In this document: positions 1 to 5,743 of the stretch, piece by piece
Layout of the letters: each line of letters starts with the position of its first letter
Position numbering within the stretch: position 1 is the first letter of the stretch
DNA from: an archaeon
Lineage (GTDB): Archaea > Aenigmatarchaeota > Aenigmatarchaeia > CG10238-14 > SCSR01
Reading direction: 5' to 3'
Assembly (NCBI GenBank): GCA_004297575.1
Contig: SCSR01000081.1
Span: 1 to 13,202 of the forward strand
Length of the DNA: 13,202 nt
Notes under the pieces: model-generated
Seen by the model: the letters and a program-made list of their open reading frames with translations, nothing else
The model's database searches: none
What the model was told of the DNA's origin: nothing
Position numbers and translations under genes: made by a program

Positions 1-113
1 ATTATCCCGACCAGCCCGAAGCTTCCGCCCCTAGCCAGCTCTGAAAACCAGAAACCGACCCACAGCACAGCGAGGACGTACGGCAGCAAGACAATGATTT
101 TCCATCTCTTCAT
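1..113 (-). CDS. N-terminal part of a membrane-anchored protein (cut by window edge)
   Basis: Reading the minus strand from the ATG at 113 gives 37 codons that stay open to the window edge. The peptide begins MKRWKIIVLLPYVLAVLWVG, a short basic N-terminus followed by a hydrophobic helix of about 17 residues, which is typical of a signal anchor or first membrane segment. The next ATG upstream (120) is in another frame that hits a stop after about 23 codons, so 113 is the better start. A weak TTTATG box near 141-147 lies about 30 bases upstream. The rest of the gene is outside the window, so no family can be named. Confidence 0.6.
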   Translation of the reverse strand, partial: MKRWKIIVLLPYVLAVLWVGFWFSELARGGSFGLVGI

Positions 114-160
114 GATTCATTAATTCTGCGCAGGGAAACATAAACGTCTTGCAGTTCTGA

Positions 161-174
161 CAGATTTAAATCTG
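161..174. promoter_or_regulatory. Palindromic TATA-like promoter box
   Basis: CAGATTTAAATCTG is a perfect 14-base palindrome. Its centre is about 27 bases before the ATG at 195, the archaeal TATA position for a leaderless transcript. Because it is symmetric it could also direct leftward transcription towards the gene starting at 113, which would then have a leader of about 28 bases. Promoter identity is inferred from position and composition only. Confidence 0.55.
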
Positions 175-194
175 AAAGACAGCTTAATAGGATT

Positions 195-815
195 ATGCTG
201 AAACCATACCAGAACTATCCAGATGGAATGGATGCACTGTATGGTTTGATTAGAAAAGCCAAGCGTGATGTTGTTTTCATCAGCACCGATGGGGAGTTAT
301 TGCAGTCCTGGACCGGAGGCGGCATATACGATTCGCTTATGGCGTCGTATGGAAACTGGCAATCAGCTCCTTCCAGATACAAACGGGCTGTCATGAAATA
401 TGCTCTCATGCCTGTACTAGGAACCGTAGTAGGGAGATACAGAGCAGCGCTCATGACCTCGCCTGATTTGATAAAAAGGCATGAGAAAAGGCTCTCAGAG
501 CTTGCAAATGCTTTGCCACTTGAAGTCTTTTCTGTCAACGAAGATGTGAATCCTACTCTTGTCTTTTTCGATTCGCCCGGAGTACGCGTACCGTCGATGG
601 CTCTGTCGGAAATGATTTCAGGCGTTCACGGCTGGTGGGGGACCCAATACAGCTCTGTCTGGATGGGAAAGAGAGATGAAAATTCTGCCATGCTCCTTGA
701 GGACAATACGAAGACTGGGATGTTTTACAGAGATTGTATGAGAAATTTCGAAACCGTCGACCCTGTCAGTTTTTCCAATGGCGTTGCTGAGATTAGACAT
801 TCTGCATATGTTTAG
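195..815 (+). CDS. Hypothetical protein, possible PLD-fold domain without HKD motifs
   Basis: The 206-residue product is not firmly recognised. The helix-strand start (residues 12-30, DALYGLIRKAKRDVVFIST) and a later strand with SVWMGKRDENSAMLLEDN (about 158-175), followed by a helix ending in MRNFETV, resemble the layout of phospholipase D-like domains, including the PLD-like sensor domains of some archaeal regulators. No HxKxxxxD catalytic motif is visible, so if the fold is right the protein is probably non-enzymatic. No signal peptide or membrane segment is seen. The ATG sits about 27 bases after a palindromic TATA-like box. Its 3' end overlaps the convergent LAGLIDADG gene by 23 bases. 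The PLD assignment is an inference and could be wrong. Confidence 0.65.
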   Translation: MLKPYQNYPDGMDALYGLIRKAKRDVVFISTDGELLQSWTGGGIYDSLMASYGNWQSAPSRYKRAVMKYALMPVLGTVVGRYRAALMTSPDLIKRHEKRLSELANALPLEVFSVNEDVNPTLVFFDSPGVRVPSMALSEMISGVHGWWGTQYSSVWMGKRDENSAMLLEDNTKTGMFYRDCMRNFETVDPVSFSNGVAEIRHSAYV

Positions 816-1896
816 TTTCTGTGTTGGCGAACGGCTTTGCTTCCGGATACTTCCTAAACTGCATGTAGTATTCCATCGGATAAAGCAGCCGGGGGTTGGA
901 AATGGGATACTTGCGCATAAAATCAATAATACTGCCACCTTTGGCCAGATGTATCGAGTACGAATCATGCGTCCTTTCGCCACCGCGCTTGTTGCCCCTG
1001 CCGAATCTTTCCTGCAGCTCCTTCAGCAAGTTGCCGAATCTCGAATTCACATTAATGTTAAGTGACGGAGCGCCATTGCTGTTATAAACAGATCCCCAGC
1101 AATCGACCAGACCAGCCATGAATGCATCGGACGCGCCATCGAACAATATCTTCCTGTCTGCGGTTTGCTTGGTTATGCCGATGTTCCTGTAAAAACTGAC
1201 TATTGACCTTGGCTCTACAGTGACCCTAAAGTTGATTACAGGCCTGTTGTGCAGGACGTCTGCCTTTTTCCGGACTGAAGGACTGTAATTATGATATCCC
1301 CAAAAGAATGGCAGAACCTCGTGCTCCACGAAAAGTGCGTCGATATTCCTGAAACTCATGTCAAAAGATTTGCGCGCAGGAATTTTCCTGTCATTGCGCA
1401 TATAAAAAGCTTCAGAGTACGGCGCAGTGGAAAGCCAGCCAGCCGCACGTTCCACATTTTCATCCATGGCATTTGGCACCCTCATATCCTTCGTTATATC
1501 CATTCCTCCAATCACGATGCCAGTTTTTCCTGCAACTTCTTCCAGGTATGAATAATCTGCGCCGCTATGTTTTCTCAACATGTTTATGACCCCGCCCACA
1601 TATTCGGGTGACAAATCCCTTTCATAGGCTTTTAAAATCAGCTTGTTCAGTAACCTGCCGTTTATTCCGAAATGCCTTATCATGCCATTTGATGTGGCGC
1701 TGCCATCTGTTGCAACAAGATACTGTATCATGGCAATGGCTAGCTTGGACCGAAGCTCGGGGACAGGCAGCCTTGCATCAGACGATTTCAGAAATATATT
1801 CTCATGCAAAAGAGACTGCGGATTTGCCAAGTATGGCTTGAGATGCTTCAGCATTCTTTCATTCTGCAAGTATTCCTTTATCTCGTATGCTTCCAT
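793..1896 (-). CDS. Free-standing degenerate LAGLIDADG homing-endonuclease-like protein
   Basis: The C-terminal part (from about residue 257 of 367) carries DAFMAGLVDCWGSV, a LAGLIDADG helix, followed by the strand pattern, helix and basic turn of the I-CreI-like fold (PSLNINVNSRFGNLLKELQE, then RGNKRGG). The acidic residue that binds metal in active enzymes (the second D of LAGLIDADG) is Trp here. A second, weaker half can be read just upstream (VINFRVTVEPRSIVSFYRN), giving a two-repeat monomer. The first 150 residues are unassigned. No host intron or intein is visible around it. The start at 1896 is preferred because GGTTAAATCC at 1927-1918 is centred 27 bases upstream; ATG 1929 and GTG 1932 are in-frame alternatives. 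It is likely a domesticated DNA-binding protein rather than an active nuclease. Confidence 0.75.
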   Translation of the reverse strand: MEAYEIKEYLQNERMLKHLKPYLANPQSLLHENIFLKSSDARLPVPELRSKLAIAMIQYLVATDGSATSNGMIRHFGINGRLLNKLILKAYERDLSPEYVGGVINMLRKHSGADYSYLEEVAGKTGIVIGGMDITKDMRVPNAMDENVERAAGWLSTAPYSEAFYMRNDRKIPARKSFDMSFRNIDALFVEHEVLPFFWGYHNYSPSVRKKADVLHNRPVINFRVTVEPRSIVSFYRNIGITKQTADRKILFDGASDAFMAGLVDCWGSVYNSNGAPSLNINVNSRFGNLLKELQERFGRGNKRGGERTHDSYSIHLAKGGSIIDFMRKYPISNPRLLYPMEYYMQFRKYPEAKPFANTETKHMQNV

Positions 1897-1917
1897 GTAC
1901 CGAAGTTGACAAGAAAA

Positions 1918-1927
1918 GGATTTAACC
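1918..1927 (-). promoter_or_regulatory. TATA-like box for the LAGLIDADG-like gene
   Basis: On the minus strand this reads GGTTAAATCC, centred 27 bases before the ATG at 1896. This placement supports starting that protein at 1896 rather than at the in-frame codons 1929 or 1932, which would lie upstream of or within the box. Confidence 0.45.
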
Positions 1928-1932
1928 ATCAC

Positions 1933-1940
1933 ATTTTAAT
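1933..1940 (+). promoter_or_regulatory. TATA-like box for the membrane protein at 1964
   Basis: ATTTTAAT is centred about 27 bases before the GTG start at 1964, consistent with a leaderless transcript. It lies directly beside the oppositely oriented box at 1918-1927, so the two divergent genes have back-to-back promoters in about 25 bases. Confidence 0.45.
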
Positions 1941-1963
1941 CTGCTGGATGACAATGATTACTT

Positions 1964-2407
1964 GTGAAAGACGTTATTAGGAACATTCTGATTTTTATTT
2001 GCATGGTCTTGTCCAACTTGGCCATCATGTACATCTTCCTGCCGATCGTGGCATTCCTGTCGCTTTTCGTAATCAGCGCCTTGAAAGGCATCGTCGTTTC
2101 TGCATTGATCATAACCGCAGGTGCGGGAATGGGATTGCTTTACGCATACATGTCAAATTTCATGAGGAACGTTGGTATACAGTACAAACTCAGAGATGGT
2201 GCTGTGCTGCTTTCGATAAGCGTATTATATCTCTACAGTGTGCACCTTGCCCAGATTGAATTCCTCAGCATTCTAAGCATGGGCATGATACCCGGCGCTT
2301 TCAGGCTCTATGCAGGACCGGCGTTGAATGTGATTGATGTCATCATTCTGTATCCAGTTTCATTTATCCTGGCGTTCTATCTTTACCTGAGAAACAAACA
2401 GAGATAA
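1964..2407 (+). CDS. Small integral membrane protein
   Basis: The 147-residue product is dominated by hydrophobic segments: roughly 8-38 (one long or two short helices), 42-64, 79-96 and 120-142, so four or five membrane helices. The C-terminus is short and basic (YLRNKQR). No catalytic motif or family signature is recognised. The GTG start is the first usable codon in frame and lies about 27 bases after a TATA-like box; the ATG at 1948 is in a different frame with an early stop. It is followed after 48 bases by a membrane-anchored surface protein with its own promoter, so an envelope role is plausible but unproven. Confidence 0.7.
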   Translation: MKDVIRNILIFICMVLSNLAIMYIFLPIVAFLSLFVISALKGIVVSALIITAGAGMGLLYAYMSNFMRNVGIQYKLRDGAVLLSISVLYLYSVHLAQIEFLSILSMGMIPGAFRLYAGPALNVIDVIILYPVSFILAFYLYLRNKQR

Positions 2408-2425
2408 AGCATTTCAATAAAATTC

Positions 2426-2433
2426 CTTTATAG
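2426..2433 (+). promoter_or_regulatory. TATA-like box for the beta-helix protein
   Basis: CTTTATAG within TTCCTTTATAGC is centred about 27 bases upstream of the ATG at 2456. This fits the leaderless promoter spacing seen at many genes in this window. Confidence 0.5.
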
Positions 2434-2455
2434 CATCAAGCGTGAAAATTAAATC

Positions 2456-3574
2456 ATGCGCATGATCGCTAAGCTGCTCATCCTGGTCATCGTGGCTGCA
2501 ATCGCATTTTCCGGCATTTACTGGCTCATGAACAACAATCCCAGCAGGCAAGAAGTCATCCATGCAGGTGATCTGGTCATATCCGACGGCACATACCTGA
2601 TAGACAATTCCAAATTCATCCTGACCGGTAACCTGATTGTGAACGGCACTGGAAAACTTTTGGTGGAGAATTCCGAGATGGTTTTCAGGCAGAGCTACAA
2701 CCAGCAGTACACCTTCCGCACGCAGGACAACGCAGTGGTGGAAATGCACAATGTCAAGCTCAACGCCGAAGGCAAGTGGTTCAACCTGAATTATTATGAC
2801 AACTCTATAGTGACGCTGGACAAGGTCGAAGGGGTCGGCTGCTGCTCGCCGTGGCACAGCTCCATGGGGAACGTGAGATTCACTATCAACGACAGCGTGA
2901 TAGGATTGACAATCAACAACAATGTCAGCGTGGTTGCGGAAGGCAGCTCGCTGTTTTTGGAGCTTGTGCTGACCAACGTCTCCGGCGAATTCATGCTTCC
3001 GAAAGGGTATGCGGAATCGTTCAGGCTGGATGTGCCGAACGCGGGAAACTCACTGATGGTGCTGGACGTAAAGAAATCCACATTCACTGACTGGGGAGCG
3101 ACCCTTGACATGTATTCTGACGTGACATTTGTCGATTCTTCAATGACAATCGGCATGAATGCAGGCTCGGACTGGACGAATCCCAACTCGGTTGTAAAAA
3201 TATCCAACCTCAGGACCAAGACATACGAAAATTATTCTCTTGCATACGACACCAACAATCTGACCCTTGTGAACACCTTTGTGCGCGACTGGTACCCGCA
3301 GGCATGGAACAACGCCACGGTGGAGATATCCGATTCCGATTTGGCCGACGTGCAGTTCAGCGGGGCTACTGCCACCGTCATCGTCCGCAACAGCAACGCA
3401 GCCATCGCGATAGCCAGGGACCATGTCACTTACATGTTTTACAATTCTACGATAAAACAGGACGCGATTGCAAATGAGAATTCACGGATATACCTGTACA
3501 ACACAAAGGTCAACGGAGCGATGCTAGAAAACGACGATGGAGAAATATTCATTGACGGGAAAAGGTTGGGCTAG
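2456..3574 (+). CDS. Membrane-anchored surface protein, probable right-handed beta-helix
   Basis: The 372-residue product starts with a short basic end and a hydrophobic helix (about residues 4-24) that is either a signal peptide or an N-terminal anchor, so the rest should face outside. The remainder has no long helix; it is a run of short beta strands separated by Asn/Asp/Gly/Ser turns, with recurring elements such as VIVRNSNA, VEISDSDL, TFVDSSMT and IYLYNTKV at roughly regular intervals. That pattern fits pectate-lyase-like parallel beta-helix proteins. Many N-X-S/T sequons (NGT, NVS, NYS, NLT, NAT, NST) suggest archaeal N-glycosylation. A CC pair near 128 could form a disulfide. No catalytic motif is visible, so an adhesion or cell-surface structural role is as likely as polysaccharide binding. 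It ends two bases from the stop of the convergent gene. Confidence 0.75.
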   Translation: MRMIAKLLILVIVAAIAFSGIYWLMNNNPSRQEVIHAGDLVISDGTYLIDNSKFILTGNLIVNGTGKLLVENSEMVFRQSYNQQYTFRTQDNAVVEMHNVKLNAEGKWFNLNYYDNSIVTLDKVEGVGCCSPWHSSMGNVRFTINDSVIGLTINNNVSVVAEGSSLFLELVLTNVSGEFMLPKGYAESFRLDVPNAGNSLMVLDVKKSTFTDWGATLDMYSDVTFVDSSMTIGMNAGSDWTNPNSVVKISNLRTKTYENYSLAYDTNNLTLVNTFVRDWYPQAWNNATVEISDSDLADVQFSGATATVIVRNSNAAIAIARDHVTYMFYNSTIKQDAIANENSRIYLYNTKVNGAMLENDDGEIFIDGKRLG

Positions 3575-3576
3575 CT

Positions 3577-3807
3577 CTAAACCAGCTTGTAGTACTTGAC
3601 ACCGGTGGATTTCTTCAATGTTTCGGAAACCTTCCTGGCCTTGACCATTAGCTTCATGTGCTCGTTGATGACGTTCAGGTTGATTGTCTTTTCAGCGATT
3701 CCGTTCACCATGTAGTTGATGCCCAGGACGGACATGGAGCGCTTGGACTGCTTGAGCACCTTTAGGATGATAGGGTCCACAAAGTCGTGACCGGACGATC
3801 TTCGCAT
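3577..3807 (-). CDS. Small winged-helix DNA-binding protein
   Basis: The 76-residue product reads as a single winged helix-turn-helix domain: helix 1 with ILKVLKQSKRSMSV, a central helix region (GINYMVNGIAEKTINLNVINEHMKLMVKA), and a beta wing ending in GVKYYKLV, the usual final strand in small archaeal winged-helix proteins. No extra domain is present, so it probably acts as a transcription factor or nucleoid-associated protein, perhaps as a dimer. A box reading CTATATCC on the minus strand is centred about 25 bases before the ATG. It is convergent with the beta-helix gene, with only two bases between stops. The family assignment comes from the fold pattern, not a specific signature. Confidence 0.65.
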   Translation of the reverse strand: MRRSSGHDFVDPIILKVLKQSKRSMSVLGINYMVNGIAEKTINLNVINEHMKLMVKARKVSETLKKSTGVKYYKLV

Positions 3808-3827
3808 GCCAATACTTGGGATTGCTA

Positions 3828-3836
3828 GGATATAGA
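3828..3836 (-). promoter_or_regulatory. TATA-like box for the winged-helix gene at 3807
   Basis: The minus strand reads CTATATCC here, centred about 25 bases upstream of the ATG at 3807. It lies in the 36-base gap after the stop of the upstream minus-strand gene, so the small gene can be transcribed on its own. Confidence 0.5.
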
Positions 3837-3843
3837 TATGATT

Positions 3844-4362
3844 TTACCTGGCTCTTTCCTTGTACTTTATCCCAGGATCGAAGTCAATTGATTTCCATAC
3901 GCCTCCACTGCTAATTTCGTATGCTAACACTTTGCCAACCGGATAGGCGATTCTATCGATAGAGTTCTTTATGTCGGCCATTAAACTTGGGGTGGACGTC
4001 GAATGTGCATATACAGCCAGCAAGGATTGTGTGTCATCTCCATCGAAAAGCGCAACTTCGCCAACAACCTCAGGATACATGTCGGTCAGGATGCTCAATT
4101 TGCTCTTCAGCCTGTCTGCCGCGAGCAATTCCATATACATCGCCTGAGGCTCGATGTGCGTCTTTACAATATTGTGCTCGTTCACTACAGGCATTTCTTC
4201 GCTAACCGTAGTCACTGCATGAGGATTTATCCTGTTATCAATAATCTGGGAACTGGAGGGTTCAGAAAAAACTAGGTTATCCCCGATCACCCATCGTCCA
4301 TTGTACTTCTCGGATTTTCTGGTGTCATCTGCTCTCCTGGTATCATATGCTCCCTTGACCAT
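3844..4362 (-). CDS. Hypothetical soluble protein
   Basis: The 172-residue product is not recognised. The first 25 residues are polar and charged (several Arg, Asp and Lys), followed by a mixed alpha/beta protein with an acidic stretch VALFDGDDTQSL (about 103-114) and a C-terminal region with YPVGKVLAYEISSGGVWKSI that looks like paired strands. No signal peptide, membrane segment or Cys cluster is present. The ATG at 4362 is supported by the GCTTAAATCC box (minus strand, 4393-4384) about 26 bases upstream. The same box also fits the divergent gene starting at 4415. Confidence 0.6.
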   Translation of the reverse strand: MVKGAYDTRRADDTRKSEKYNGRWVIGDNLVFSEPSSSQIIDNRINPHAVTTVSEEMPVVNEHNIVKTHIEPQAMYMELLAADRLKSKLSILTDMYPEVVGEVALFDGDDTQSLLAVYAHSTSTPSLMADIKNSIDRIAYPVGKVLAYEISSGGVWKSIDFDPGIKYKERAR

Positions 4363-4383
4363 GATTTCTTACTCCGTGCGAAA

Positions 4384-4393
4384 GGATTTAAGC
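4384..4393. promoter_or_regulatory. Shared bidirectional TATA-like box
   Basis: GGATTTAAGC is near-symmetric at its TTTAA core. Its centre is about 26 bases from the minus-strand ATG at 4362 and about 27 bases from the plus-strand ATG at 4415. One box therefore fits leaderless starts of two divergent genes. Confidence 0.5.
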
Positions 4394-4414
4394 CTGAATT
4401 CCGCTTTCCAATAT

Positions 4415-4699
4415 ATGCCATATGTAGGGGGATGGATTGGCAACCTGCCGAATAACGTCGACGCGAAATACCTGGATAAGGTGCTCGATCCGTTGGACAT
4501 AGCATACGAGTGCATGGTCGGTACGCCTGAAAACCTCTTCCCATTGGAAAAGAATCCAGTCTTCAGCGGCGGCATGCTGTACCTGACAGTAACCGATTAC
4601 AATCCCAAGCGCAGCAAGGAAACATTGGAACAGACTATCACAAACCATCTGAGAAGGCAGGGCCTGACATTCGAGCCGAAAGAATACAAACCAGCATGA
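4415..4699 (+). CDS. Hypothetical small protein
   Basis: From the ATG at 4415 the product is 94 residues, beginning MPYVGGWIGNLPNNVDAKYL. It looks like a compact alpha/beta protein: a helical stretch (VDAKYLDKVLDPLDIAYE), a strand (GGMLYLTVTDY), and a long helix (SKETLEQTITNHLRRQG). No family is recognised. The start is chosen because the TATA-like box at 4384-4393 is centred 27 bases upstream; an in-frame ATG at 4361 would add 18 residues and overlap the start codon of the divergent gene (both within CATG at 4360-4363), and would put the start upstream of the box. Confidence 0.55.
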   Translation: MPYVGGWIGNLPNNVDAKYLDKVLDPLDIAYECMVGTPENLFPLEKNPVFSGGMLYLTVTDYNPKRSKETLEQTITNHLRRQGLTFEPKEYKPA

Positions 4700-4813
4700 A
4701 TCCCTTTAGATAAATCGAGCGTGCAATAACCCGCCTATTTGACCTTGCAACGCCCATAGAATAACATCAGACGATTGTTTTCTAGTGCTTACTGGATTAG
4801 AGATTGGTTTTCT

Positions 4814-4822
4814 GAAGGTGAT
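4814..4822 (+). promoter_or_regulatory. Strong Shine-Dalgarno site
   Basis: GAAGGTGAT matches the archaeal anti-Shine-Dalgarno (GGTGAT core) and lies four bases before the ATG at 4827. It is important evidence that the 29-residue frame following it is translated. I found no convincing TATA-like box close upstream, so the transcript start is uncertain. Confidence 0.55.
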
Positions 4823-4826
4823 AACA

Positions 4827-4916
4827 ATGAGACACAACTGCCCAGTATGCCACATGTGGAAACCGGTTAGGCTTTTCCGCAGGCACGCAAAAACATGCAA
4901 GGGTCGTAGCAAATAA
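4827..4916 (+). CDS. 29-residue zinc-finger-like microprotein
   Basis: The frame from ATG 4827 to TAA 4914-4916 encodes 29 residues starting MRHNCPVCHMWKPVRLF. It has Cys5-x2-Cys8 and a C-terminal HAKTC (His20, Cys24), giving CxxC-x11-HxxxC, the spacing of a classical small zinc finger, within a strongly basic chain (seven Arg or Lys after the CxxC). A near-ideal Shine-Dalgarno sequence precedes it, and its stop overlaps the next start in TAATG. The likely role is nucleic-acid or protein binding through one zinc finger. It is too short for most gene finders; the metal ligands, the ribosome site and the coupling to the next gene argue it is real. Confidence 0.6.
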   Translation: MRHNCPVCHMWKPVRLFRRHAKTCKGRSK

Positions 4917-5056
4917 TGTCCACTCGCGTGAAATGCGGTTATTGCGGCCAGTGGGCGAAGAGCAAGAGCTGCGACTATTTCCAAGGCTCGCTCATGCATC
5001 ACAAGCCGAACTGCAACTGCTTCCAGATTGCGACAAACAAATTTGGCGGAAGATAG
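4916..5056 (+). CDS. 46-residue Cys/His-rich zinc-binding microprotein
   Basis: The ATG at 4916 shares its A with the TAA of the preceding microgene, an arrangement that favours translational coupling. The 46 residues contain Cys7-x2-Cys10, Cys19, His28-His29, Cys33 and Cys35 (CGYCGQW, then KSC, MHHK, NCNC), enough ligands for one or two zinc ions. The C-terminus is basic and glycine-rich. The first CxxC knuckle and the HHK/NCNC cluster suggest a zinc ribbon, but no named family is recognised. With the gene before it, it forms a two-gene unit of tiny zinc-finger-like proteins convergent with a winged-helix regulator. Confidence 0.55.
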   Translation: MSTRVKCGYCGQWAKSKSCDYFQGSLMHHKPNCNCFQIATNKFGGR

Positions 5057-5104
5057 TCTACTGTTTTAAATCATGTTAAGGATTTAATTTCTACCAACAT
5101 CGTC

Positions 5105-5530
5105 TTACTCTGCTGGCTGGATCTTCTTGACAGGCATTGGCCTAAGCTGCGTCTTCCTGAACCCGCTCCTAAGCGCGGATATCAAGCCGCTCGGATAGTA
5201 ATTGTCGATCGCCTCCAGGCACCAATTGCCTCTTTCGGTGAGGATGAAAAACTTTTCACGCGTAAGCTGCATGGTTGTCACAATGCCCAGCCTCTCCAGG
5301 TCCTTCAGGTGGTATTTCACTTTGGCGACAGGCGAGCCCGTGTCGTTTGAAATCACAGTAAGATATTTTTTCTCGTGCCTGAGCGTGCGGATGATTTTTC
5401 TTTTCGTCTCGTCCTTCAGAGCGTTGTTGATCTCGAGAGGAGCCTCTTTTATGTCTACATATTTCTTTCCGACGGCGCCGAGAGACTTGAACAGCTGGGC
5501 TATCTTGAGCATGAAAGTGAGTTTAGGCAT
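5105..5530 (-). CDS. Winged-helix (ArsR-like) transcriptional regulator
   Basis: The 141-residue product contains a clear winged-helix domain at about residues 33-105: DETKRKIIRTLRHEKKYLTV (helix 1), ISNDTGSPVAKVKYHLKDLERLGIV (helix-turn-helix with the VKYHLKDLERLGIV recognition helix typical of ArsR-like proteins), and the wing TREKFFILTERG. The N-terminal 30 residues form an amphipathic helix, possibly for dimerisation; the C-terminal tail is basic (RSGFRKTQLRPMPVKK). No metal-sensing CxC box is present, so the signal is unknown. ATG 5530 is preferred over TTG 5536; the box AGTATATTAG (minus strand, 5561-5552) is about 26 bases upstream. It diverges from the zinc-ribbon gene at 5744 across an AT-rich phased repeat array that could be its operator. 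Confidence 0.8.
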   Translation of the reverse strand: MPKLTFMLKIAQLFKSLGAVGKKYVDIKEAPLEINNALKDETKRKIIRTLRHEKKYLTVISNDTGSPVAKVKYHLKDLERLGIVTTMQLTREKFFILTERGNWCLEAIDNYYPSGLISALRSGFRKTQLRPMPVKKIQPAE

Positions 5531-5551
5531 AAACAACCTTACGAATCCCCT

Positions 5552-5561
5552 ACTAATATAC
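5552..5561 (-). promoter_or_regulatory. TATA-like box for the ArsR-like regulator
   Basis: The minus strand reads AGTATATTAG, centred about 26 bases before the ATG at 5530. It borders the phased AT-rich array at 5571-5626. Confidence 0.5.
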
Positions 5562-5570
5562 TTTTCTCAC

Positions 5571-5626
5571 ATGTAATAATTTTATAAAAGTTTATAATAA
5601 ATTGATAAAAACTTGATAAATTACAT
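5571..5626. repeat. Helically phased AT-rich repeats inside an inverted repeat
   Basis: Four related units start at 5581 (TTTATAAAAG), 5591 (TTTATAATAA), 5602 (TTGATAAAAAC) and 5613 (TTGATAAATTA), i.e. every 10-11 bases, one per DNA turn. The array is bracketed by the 7-base inverted arms ATGTAAT (5571-5577) and ATTACAT (5620-5626). It lies between the divergent promoters of the ArsR-like gene and the zinc-ribbon gene. Such phasing places each unit on the same face of the helix, as in bent DNA or a cooperative operator. Function is inferred. Confidence 0.5.
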
Positions 5627-5652
5627 TTCTTTACCAAAAGTTTTGACAGAGT

Positions 5653-5662
5653 TGTATAAAAG
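5653..5662 (+). promoter_or_regulatory. TATA-like box for the zinc-ribbon gene
   Basis: TGTATAAAAG is a good archaeal TATA box. The expected transcript start near 5685 leaves a leader of about 60 bases before the start at 5744, unusual here because most genes look leaderless. The leader carries GGAGGT at 5731-5736. Confidence 0.55.
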
Positions 5663-5743
5663 GGTGGATTTGATATCCCTCCCAGCCCAATATTCGAGAG
5701 GATAAACCGGAAACCCCTGAATGCAAAAATGGAGGTTGATTGG

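Noticed and set aside
2414..2857. 147-residue minus-strand frame opposite the beta-helix protein
   Set aside because: The plus-strand frame has a signal anchor, promoter and coherent beta-strand pattern; the antisense frame has no domain pattern and covers the plus-strand promoter.
2794..3219. 141-residue minus-strand Ser/Thr-rich frame
   Set aside because: Shadow of the Asn/Asp-rich coding sequence of the beta-helix protein.
4706..5002. 98-residue minus-strand frame opposite the zinc-finger microproteins
   Set aside because: No promoter, no domain pattern; the plus strand has ribosome site, metal ligands and coupled frames.
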